The notes below the pieces were generated by a model, which was given only the letters and a program-made list of their open reading frames with translations, had not been told where the DNA came from and did no database searches. Of a stretch of DNA of 21,889 nucleotides, positions 10,265 through 21,129 are shown piece after piece. Position numbers and translations under genes: made by a program. The DNA comes from Chara braunii. Its lineage: Eukaryota; Streptophyta; Charophyceae; Charales; Characeae. Positions within the stretch are counted from its first letter, which is position 1; each line of letters starts with the position of its first letter. Location of the stretch: NCBI GenBank assembly GCA_003427395.1, contig BFEA01000508.1, forward strand, positions 551,187 to 573,075. Reading direction: 5' to 3'.

Positions 10265-13200
10265 ATTGGGCGTTTGGCATCTTGCTGCTGCTCGTTTCTT
10301 GTTGGCCGTGATCGACGTGTTTGCAGCGAAGTCGTCGAGCAAAGTCGAAAATTGTCACGGCAAGAATCTCTTGACCCGGAGGTGAAGGCGTGCACTCCCT
10401 CTTGGGTGCTGTTGTTGTTATGTGTCCCTTCTTCTCATCAGTTCGACCTTACGAAATCGAGGGGATTGTTGCTGCTAGTCTACACAAGGCGGTGCACGCT
10501 CTTTTGTCTCTTCTCTCCTCTTATAGAGCCGTCTCTACTACGACCGGCGTTGACCGGCGTTGACCGGCGTTGACCGGCATTGACTAGTTCTCCACCATTC
10601 CTTTCCTGACGGATCACTTTCTTCGTCCCCTCCCTCTGTCGTCGCCTGCATTCAGCTCCTCCGTCCGTCGCCCATCCTCCTCCTCCCTCTCATCTCATCC
10701 ACATTTCTCTCCTCTTCGAACGTCCAAACGTCGAGTTTTCAGCCCCGTAGTCAACGGAGGTTGAGTCTGCTGCTCCGAGAATCCGCGTGTTTTTTTTCTT
10801 TTTTCTTTATAAGTAGAGGTGTGGGATATCCGAATCCAGGTCACTATGAAAGACGTGCTGGGGATGGGAATGGAATTCGCAGAGGAGAGAGAATCGAGGA
10901 CGACCTCAAGGGCGTTACAAGTGGCCAACCCCGCCCCGTTGGGTCTGGCGTCCTTCGCCGTCACTACCTTCACGCTTTCCGTTTTCAACGCTGGTCTCTT
11001 GCCCGTAAGGCTTGAGAGAGTCGCCATTCCTCTTGCCTACTTCTACGGCGGGTCGATTCAACTGCTGGCCGGGCTGGTCGAGTTCCTTGCACGCAACACG
11101 TTCGGGGCTACGGCCTTCTGCTCCTACGGAGCCTTCTGGCTGGCGTTCGCGTACTACGTAACGGCCGTTCTACCGACAATGCACGATGAGCAGGCGCACG
11201 CTGCAACGGGGTTGTTCTTGCTCACGTGGACGATCTTCACGGCGTACATGACTGTTGCTTCCATGAGGACTTTCCGCGCCTTGACCTTTGTGTTCGCGTT
11301 TTTGACACTGACATTCTGTTTCCTGACGATTGGGGAATGGGGTGAAGTGGACAGCTGCAAGAAGGCCGGGGGGTACTTGGGCATCATCACGTCGATCTTG
11401 GCATGGTATTGCTCCTTCGGCCTCATGCTGCTGGAGACATGGAAGGAGGAGGTCTTGCCGTTGGTATTCTACCGCCACAAGAGTCGATAACCTGACGATG
11501 ACGATTGGGGAACGGAGTGAAGTGGACAGCTGCAAGATGGCCGGGGGATACTCGGGCATCATCACGTCGATCTTGGTATGGTATTGTTCCTTCGGCCTCG
11601 TGCTGCTAGAGACATGGAAGGAGAAGGTCTTGCCGCTGCTGGGGACATGGAAGGAGGAGGTCTTGCCGTTGGTAGTCTATCGCCACAAGAGTCGATAGCC
11701 TGAAGATGACGAATGAGGAATAGGGTGAAGTAGACAGCTGCAAGAAGGCCGAGGTTACTTGGGCATCATCACGTCGATCTTGACATGGCATTGCTCCTTC
11801 GGCCTCGTGCTGCTGGAGACATGGAAGGAGGAGGTCTTGCCGCAGGTATTCTAGCGTCACAAGACAAGAGTCGATAAAGGTGACTTTTGAGGGTAACAGA
11901 CGGCAGGTGACTTCATGATTCGTTGATATTTTTTGCGCTCTACGGCCCGAAACGAATCCCGCAGGGAAGTAGACCCACGCCCTAGGAGGAGGAGAAGATG
12001 CTGCACTGCATCCGGACGAGCAGGCGGTCCGCTCTCGCCGGGAAGAACGCATGAGGATCTGCATGGCCAGCTATTTTTCGTTGACGGTTTGGACTTTTGA
12101 CCACTGCTGATGTGCAGAAAGAGAAGGCGTCTTGCGGTCAGTCACTCGGTGGAGAAGTTGGGTACTACCTACTTTCTTTTTTTTTTGGGAGGAATGCTCG
12201 GCGCAGTCACACGGTGGAAAGACTCCGCTTCTTTTTCTTACCTTTTGGTTTCCCTTTTCTTGTCTTCTTCACATAGGCTCAGCTCCAAGCGAAAGGAAAT
12301 TCGAACTTTTGTTTGGGCCATACATCTATGGCTGCAGGCATAGAGCTATAGCTTTTACTATTTAATATTTAATCGACCCGTGGCTATAGCCTACAGTTGG
12401 GGCTGCGAAGAGGGTCAGTCAGATGAATATCTCCATTGCTTCAATCTTGCGCCCGGTATGGCCGATCACAAACTCATCTGCGTATTTCACATAGATGTGT
12501 TCTCAACTTCTCAGACAAAATAGACTATGCTCAGGCACAAGCATTCGAATACTTTGTCGAATTTCGTCAATGTGGACGTCTTTCGAAGCATATACTCAGA
12601 AGTTAATTGTTTGCGGTTTTTTTTTTTTTTTGTGGTTTATATAATCAAAGACTGAATGGTTTGCGTTTTCCGAATATACTGTTTCAGGACGAAAGGAGCT
12701 TAATCTTCAAGGATTGGACTATATTAGGGTAGATCATGTGTGTTCCAACAAGACTTATAGAAGTAGGACTTACGTGACCCCCCCTTCCCCATTCCTGTGG
12801 ACACGTTCATAGAACCGTCTTGATTTGACTACAGCTGAAAAAACGGCATAGGCAAGGTTCTCAGCCATCGGGCCCAGCTAGTGGGGCAATGGTAATCTGG
12901 CGGCCTTAGGGGCTGAAGAGCCAGGTCCTGGACATGATTATATTTCTCTTTTTTTTTTTTTTTTTTTGCTCCTTTTTTTCGGTCAAAGCTAACAGTCAAT
13001 CCTTCTTTCCAGGGGCCAAGTCCCACTAGCAGCGTTGAGCTACTTCAACGCCTGAATCTGGACGTGTTTGTGGAGACGTGCAGTCCAGCAACCTCAACAC
13101 CATTTATGCACATCTCCGCAAAAGCGTCCAGATTCAGACGTTAACGCTGCTAGTGGGACTTGGCCTCAGGGACTAATCAAAATGCTGTTGCCACTTCTTT

Positions 13201-15746
13201 TCTTTTTTTCCTGTTTGCCTGGAGGGGCCGTTTTTTCTTTCCATCTTCTATACGAGTCAATGGGGTGTATGAATGGTAGGACGCTGGACCCCATTTCCAG
13301 CAGGTGGGACTTCCCACCCATTGATAGGGAGGAACTCGTTTGTATGTTTATAGAAGAAAAAAGAAAGAAAAAAAAAGGACCAGTGGGACTCTGCTCAAGA
13401 GTTTATTTCAAGGGATAAAGCCAGCGGAGGAGTGACGCCCGGGGCACGCCTCATTTATATACCCGCAAGCTTCCTAACTGGGCGTCGATCTTGGTATTCA
13501 TAACCTGCAGCCGGAAACGAAGAAGAATCCGGGCAAGGCATAAAGGTGGGGCCTCGATCCGTGTAACTGCTGAGATTGAAGTGGGTGTATAGTGCGCTGC
13601 GTACAATACAAGACAGACGGGGAAAACAAAAACAAAACAAAAAAAAAAACTAGTGCACCTTTTCTGAACACAGAAAAATATCGAAATTTTGGTAAACAAA
13701 GTTTCGGAAGATGAACCTTGGGAGGACTTGAATGCTGTTGATGGGTGCTGCTTCTTTTTTGGGGGGGGGGGGGGGGGGGGGGGGACGCAATGATTTTCCA
13801 TTATAATTTGGGTAATTTTCCAATATAATTTGGGTAATTTTCCATTATAATTTGGGTAATTTTCAAAAATAGCGCGTCTTGGTAGTTCCACAGCAGAAAT
13901 ATATCTTTTGTTGCAGCTTAAGCGGCCACAGCAAAAATATTTGCAGGTGGGGTCCCACTTTTCTAAAAATAGATCTTTCTGACCTGCATAACATTTCTGC
14001 GGCGAAACTTCGAAAACGCGCTATTTCCGCAATAACCCCCTTATAATTTATAACATAATAATAAAGCAACGCTGGCAATGTTAAACCGCATCCCTGGATG
14101 AAGGAATTATAATATTTATACGAGTGAGCTCTATATTTACGTGTATTTTGTGCCATGATCGTATAGCCTCTTGTCTCCTTAACTCTTGTTATTGTTATTT
14201 GCATTTTTTTTTTTTCTTCTTAAAGGCAAATTTTGGATGTAATGGGAGAGAACACACGGGAGAGTAACATTCTGTTGTACCTTGCCAACTTCATGATTCC
14301 TTTTTTTTTTTTCGGATTCTGTTTGCCTAACCTTCGTCTTCTGCTGGCTGATGGTCTGCTGCTGTTCTTTCAGCCTTGTCTGTCTTCCTCGTCCTCTTTC
14401 TCTCCTCCTCCCCTTCTCCAATTCTCTTCCTCCTCCCCCTCCGTCCCCACGATAACCACACCCACTTCTATTCACTACAACCTTGCCGTCATCAAAAGGA
14501 TTCTCGCACCAGCCATATTCCCCCCCCCACCTGCAATTCGTGTCCCACACCCACTTCCCATGTCCCTCACCCCTGCAATTCGTGGCCCACCCCCGATTTC
14601 CATGTCCCTCACCTGCAGTTCGCTGCCCACACCTGCTTCCCATGTCCCTCAACTGCAGTTCACGTCCCCAGTTTCCATACCCCTCGCCTGAAGTCCGGAA
14701 TCGTCAATTCAAAGCATACCATCTTTTCTCGAGTTTATAACGAAAAAGGGAAAGGTTTGCCGGACGAAACGAGAGTGACTTTGGGCAGTCTATATGGACT
14801 ATATGTAGGCACTGCAGGTACACTGTAGAACACTGTGATACACACACACACACACATGATGCGTGCCAACTCAGAGGCCTCTTCTAATTCTTTAGGACCA
14901 ATTGGGGCTTGCTCGGTGCTTTCTTGTTGGTAGAGCCTTAGAGCCTTCTGTGATGTGGTGCACTTATTCTTTGTGGTCTACGCGGCTTTCTTGTGGACGT
15001 GGGTTTCTAGTGGGTGTAGGTTTCCAGTGAGTTTCTAGTGGGCATGGGCGTTGGTTGAGCTTCCTGTGATGTGGTGCACTTATTCTTTGTGGTCTATGTG
15101 ATGTAATTTGTTAAGAATATGCCCTTTTGTCCTCCATCCATGTACGCACAAATGTCTGGATGTGTCTGGTATGCGATTCTGTGGGCTGGATTTGTGTCTG
15201 GTATGCGATTCTGTGGGGCAGGCTGGAGTTGTACGCTTCGGCTGCAGACAGCTGAGTGGGCGTTTGGCGCTTCCCTCTATTTCTCCTTATCGATTGAGAA
15301 AACTACAAAATATCAAAATGTATATGTGCAAGTGTGCCGCTTTGGCGGCAGAGGGGTGTGTGGGCACTTCCCGTTCAACCACACAAACGTGGAGAAACCT
15401 TGCATCCTCTATTATATTGCCCACCTATACCTTTTTTTTGTTTTATAGATGGTCTGTGATGGTTTGTGGATGGAATGAGAGAGAGAGAGAGTTTGTGGTT
15501 TTTAAATAACACAAAATGTAAGCAGGTACTGCAGCTACACTGTAGAACACTGACCCCTGCCCCTGCCCCCTACACTGTAGAACACTCAGATAACTTCAAG
15601 TCACTGTGAGTGATCTATAGACGACAACATGAGTTAAAAAAATGCACTGCAAAGGAAACACTTACATCCATCCAAATGATGCAGTAAGGGTCTGCTCCTT
15701 GACCTACAGGGTCCTGCTTCGGCAGCTCCCAGGCCTTGTCAACCTG

Positions 15747-15828
<82 letters not shown>

Positions 15829-17564
15829 GATCAACGTCCGGACGAGTCAGTGAGAGTCCAACGAAACAGTCTGGCACAGTCATGCTTTTCTCTGGAATTG
15901 TCTATAGCGAACATAAGAAAACAGCTCCCCTCCCCGCCACAGGCCATACTTTTTTTCCTTCTTTTTAGCAGTTTTTTACCTTTTTCTTTGCTTTTTTTTT
16001 GTACAGCAAACACTCTCTTAGAGTACTAGGGGCATACTAATACTAGTACGTTCGTGAATGTATCTGACTGCCATCACCACTGCATTTGTTCAGAAAGACC
16101 AGCATCTATCTACACAACACATGCTCACCACAGTGCCTTGTGTTCAGGCGAAGACAGTAGTACGAGTGTGACTCTGCCTTCTGACCGAAATGTTCCTATC
16201 CGTCCTTCTTCATGGAATGAACGCACGGGAGTCAGGCAGTGATGATTTGTATCAGGTTGTACGCCTTCAGAAGACTGCGAGATGATAAAAAAAAAGACAG
16301 ACATGCAAGGGCAACATACCTTCACGACAAATAGTGCAATCGGCAACGGCTCCAGGCATCTTTGGATGGGGACGTACTCATCGACCTAAACACCGACAAA
16401 TCACGCATCAGAAAGCAATTCAAACCACAGGAAAGACAAATAAGTATGTTAGAACTAAGAACCATATAAGCTAGCTCTAGAAAGTTGTTGGCTCTTCATA
16501 GAAGCATAGCTCCACATACCAGCCTGGATCTACAAAGAGGCGTAGCAGCCAGAGCAGGGTTTGGCCTTCCTTCCATTGTCTCACCTGCACTCCACTGCCC
16601 CCTGCCATTCCCACCCCCTCTCTCGACTGTGGGCAGAGCCGCAGTGGTATTAAAGAGCACCTCGTATTCATAAATACTCAACAAATAATCCTACGGTAGT
16701 CCATTCGTGGCAGATCAGTTGCGGGAAGAAGAAAGCAGAAATGAGACAGATGCAAAATCCGCGAGAGGACTGTTTACAGAAAAGGGACAGACTTTTCACT
16801 TCAGTTTCAAAGAAACGTCAACTGCAGAGAACGATGGAAGATGGTGCTGATGGAGACGCAAGCAGGCAGAGAGAGTCGAATGGGGCAAGGAGTACATGAC
16901 TGTGAATCATGTGTGAAGTTATAAATCTGGGGTGGAGAAGAGAGATGTTCACCTTTCCGCACTCGAAACTTCCATTAACATAAACTCTCAGTAAAAACTG
17001 TCTCTCCTTGAAAGGATCAAACGTCGTCGGAACTGCATCACAGAACACACTATCATCCCATCAGCCCATGTTGCAAGCAAACAAAAGAGGGGCCAACCCC
17101 TTTTCAATAGCAGCCGCTGTTCGCTATTGTCCACTAATCGTGGGAGAGTGCTCCCAGTCGCACTCCGATCATGCGTTGAGTCATCCACCTTGCCCGACGA
17201 TTGGAGAACAATTAAGAACGACGACTGCAATTGACCGAAGAGCATCATTCTCCACCATGTTACAGAAGAAAATAATATGATGTCAACCCCGGTACAAGCG
17301 CTACATCAAATACCAAGATTTTATTAAATTTATGATAAACATTAGAAGGTTGTTAAGAAAACACGGCCTAACTGAGGCGCAGACCACCAGTCCCACCTGT
17401 CTTGCTAATAGTTCATACATGTCACAAGAGTTGACGCCCTGATTAAAGAAGGGTGAAAAAACTACTCAGATTATATTTGAAAAAAAAAGCTCTTGAGAAT
17501 TCAAATAACTAAGGTGATTGCTATGCTAGTCGCTGACTCACTGGGCCGTCCCAACAACGACTCC

Positions 17565-17615
<51 letters not shown>

Positions 17616-17665
17616 GTCAATCCCAATCTTCACGGCTGTCCTCATCATCAGGCAGGTGACGATTG

Positions 17666-17761
<96 letters not shown>

Positions 17762-17762
17762 N

Positions 17763-17821
<59 letters not shown>

Positions 17822-20800
17822 TGGAGTTGGAAATTTGACTTTGGAATTTGAAACTAAGTAGTTCTTATTTGACTTTGGAATTTGAAACTAAGAAGGTCAT
17901 TGTCCAAGAACTTCAACTTCTCTACGTCCTCCTCCTTCCTCTCCGTCGGCTTTTGGGCTTGCTGTTGTTAGTCTGCTGTTTCTGGTTTTCTGCTTGTCCT
18001 TGGCGTACTGTTGTTGTTGTTGTTTCTGCAGACATACCTGAAACAAATCTGGAACATTGCTCGTACGTATCTGAAACAAACCTCAGACATCACTGATTCA
18101 TACCAGAAACAAACCCGCAACAACCACCCTGCAGCTCCCCGAGCAAAAAAAAAACAAACGTTGCTAGATTTCATACGGATTCTGCCTCCTCATGTGGAGT
18201 GCAGCAAGTGAAACTTTCTCGGCCTTTGGCTAGGATCAAGTGCAGTATCTGTTCTGATCAGTTTAATTTTTTTTTATTTTTTATTTTTTGAAAAAAGAAA
18301 ATCAGTTTAATATTATCTGATCGGTACTCCAAGCCACAGAAAAAAAACCCAAAAATCGCTGACTTTTTCACAAAAACGGGCGGCTGCCCAGCACACCATG
18401 ATTAACACCATTCTGATTCACTGGCATTACTGCCAGTCACAAGCAAGGTCAAGGTGAGATTCCCAATCTGCGAGGACAGCTTCAAACAACAAATCAGCTA
18501 AGGGTGATTCTTCTTCCACTCATCAGACTCATCAGAATTGTCCCCAGCTTGATCTGTGGACTGCATGAGAATCTGGTGTACCCTCCGCGGATGTGCTCCA
18601 TGCATTGTGCAAACTGGTGGATGGCATTTGACCGGACCTCGGTTCCCCTCTCTCCCATGGGCTTTTGGAAAGTTTTGCCTCGTAGTTACGGAAAGTCTAG
18701 CGTCCATCCAGTCCCTCGTAGTTACGGAATGTCTCGGTCCCCCTCTCCCCCATGGGCCTGGTGGATGGCATTTGACCGGACCTCGGTCCAAACAATATAA
18801 AAAGTCTTTTTTTAAGTTTTTTTTTTAATTTTCGTTTCTTTTCTTAACGGAATAATAAAATCACAACCTCGTAGTTACGGCTAAATTCTTTTCTGGAGAG
18901 CATCCGTCCAGTCCCTGTTCCGACAGGAATCCTTTCGTTTCCTAAAAAGGCTAAATACGAAAAACAGGAATTCCAAATTAGCAAAGCCCGAACACAAAAA
19001 CCAACCACAAAGTTACGATTTATTTTTTATTTTTTATTTTTTTAACAAACTTTTGAATTTCAGACCAGTGAACCATCACTTTTTTCCAGACCTCTTATCC
19101 TGACCTCTCTGTCACGGAGTTACTGTACTGCACTATTGTGGAACTGCTGTTCTCACCCGTGTCTCATTCTTGATGTGGACTTCCGAAAAAGTTCAAAAGA
19201 CATGGTTCCTTCTTTCTTTGAAGTGTACAGTTTAAAATGTGAAGTGTAAAGTGTAAAGTGTAAAGTTTAAACTCTCTTTTCTTCGGATTTGAAGTTTAAT
19301 AAAGTTTTTCATCACAGGCGGAATTGCGAGTTTTCACCCTCTTTTCTTCGAATTTGAAGTTTGAAGTTTAAAGCTTAGACCCCCATTTTCAATTCATCAC
19401 ATGTAAGCAGAGAGACGAATCCGAGAAATGCATCATGATCCGAAGCTCCTACCGATTATGTAGTTGCCTTCTTGGAGCTCGAACTGCCCAAAGACCTGCG
19501 ACAACCACACGCATCCAACATAAAAGAGTTCACATTCTCAGCATGACAAAAAAAAGCCTTGATAACTTATCTGCAGTTTTAAACTCGTAAACACGCTCAT
19601 CAAACACCACAGCCAGCCTATGGAACAGGAGAATCGCACAGCCGCACCGCACCCAGCGGACAGATTTCCCATTCATGAGTTGTCTCGACCACAGAAATGG
19701 AGAAGCAAGTGACACCAAGTGGAGGGGTATGATTGGTGACCAAGTCCCCCCCCACTTAGCACACTAGCAATTTACAAGGCCAAATTAGTAAATTACCATA
19801 CTACTGTCTGATGACCACCGACTTGTTGCGGGTAGTTCTCCGAACAGTTTATGAGATCACAAGTTCATCCTGGCCGAGAGGGGGTTACATAGGACGGAAG
19901 CCCAGATGGTATCACATCCTCCGCGCCCATAGGTGGTAAATAGGACAGAAGTCCAGATTACACGGAGCTCCAATTACATAAACGATAAATGGCTGAAACA
20001 CACAGACCCTTGTGAAGCGGTGTGTCTGTCAATCATGCCATTGTCGACTGAACTATACAGAAAACATGGGGACCAGCAATGCTCTCATCAAACTAGAAAA
20101 GCACCACCACAAATAAATCCGCACAACAAAGCCACAGCGATGGCATATAGAGCAGAAAGTCCAGATAATCACCCCCAACCCTTCCTCTCAGTTGACCTTT
20201 TTTCGCAATCTAGGACTGCTGTCTTCGACATTAATGGCTCTATCTCTTGGGAATTCTCGTTATTTAAACACACACATGCAAACCACTGCCAGGGCCCACC
20301 CGCATGCCATCCAGCGGCGGGCAAAATCCAGCATCACAAAAATGGGGCTGGGAGGTGCTGTTTGTTTTAGCAGCGTTTTCCATCCACAAAGCTGTGTCAT
20401 CTTCGCAACCACAAATGATTCCCGGTTCCCAAGAGATTACATAATTCACCTAACCACGAGCGATTCCCAATTTAAACATGCGTTTACGTAATTTGAAGAA
20501 CGCTACCGGAAATTGTGTCATGCCTTTCAGATTATCGTAGATATGCGGAAAAAATGACTTCCCACAAGTTTTAAGAGGTATTTTGCGCAATGCGTACACA
20601 ATATTACACATCAACCATGTACAAGTGGGTGGTAGCGACTCACCTCTCTGGCATTGCTGTATGTTATCTGCCCCGCCACGTCATGCATCTTGTTGATCCT
20701 GCACAAAACACAAACGCGTTCAGTCAGTTGCCAGTTGGAACGTTACAACTCATGGGAATAATCCAGTTGGGTCCAGGTTCAGATCCCGTGCATTTGGTCA

Positions 20801-21098
20801 AGCCTGGTTTCAGAGCTGAAAAATATATATATTTTTATTATTTTTAAAGTTTTAACACCCCTGACGTCCGTCTTTTACTGTGTTGTCTTTGTATCACTGA
20901 CATGCTGTGAAACAAACGCAACAAGAAAAAACACAGAACTGAAGAACTGGGAGGAGATGGTGTCTGTGGACCTTCCGTACCCTACAAAAGCAATAACCGG
21001 GGGGTTCGATCTTTCAAAGAGCGAGAAGATGCAACCTGGGGCACATGCAAGGGGGCAGAAAGGTCCCCAAGTTTTCACAGGTTGCATTAAATTAACCC

Positions 21099-21129
<31 letters not shown>

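Noticed and set aside
9865-10573. Long frames across the gap on both strands
   Set aside because: They consist of N codons, poly-T and TG microsatellite and do not encode a protein.
10819-10845. GTG at 10819 as the transporter start
   Set aside because: Nuclear genes rarely start at GTG, the ATG at 10846 is in frame, and the extra nine residues match nothing in the family.
11330-11698. Open frame overlapping the transporter end and its first copy
   Set aside because: It is a shifted frame of the real gene that falls into the correct frame of the decayed copy. It lacks the membrane core.
14179-14652. Minus-strand frame with repeated GHGN/GHGK peptides
   Set aside because: The repeats come from the 40-42-bp minisatellite and the frame runs into low-complexity DNA.
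20768-20795. GGTTCAGATCC resembling a tRNA B box
   Set aside because: The expected A at T-loop position 58 is G, and no A box or cloverleaf lies upstream.
20980-21129. Possible SINE: GGTTCGATCTT followed by a poly-A tail
   Set aside because: The B-box match is incomplete, no A box is seen, and no flanking target duplication could be found.
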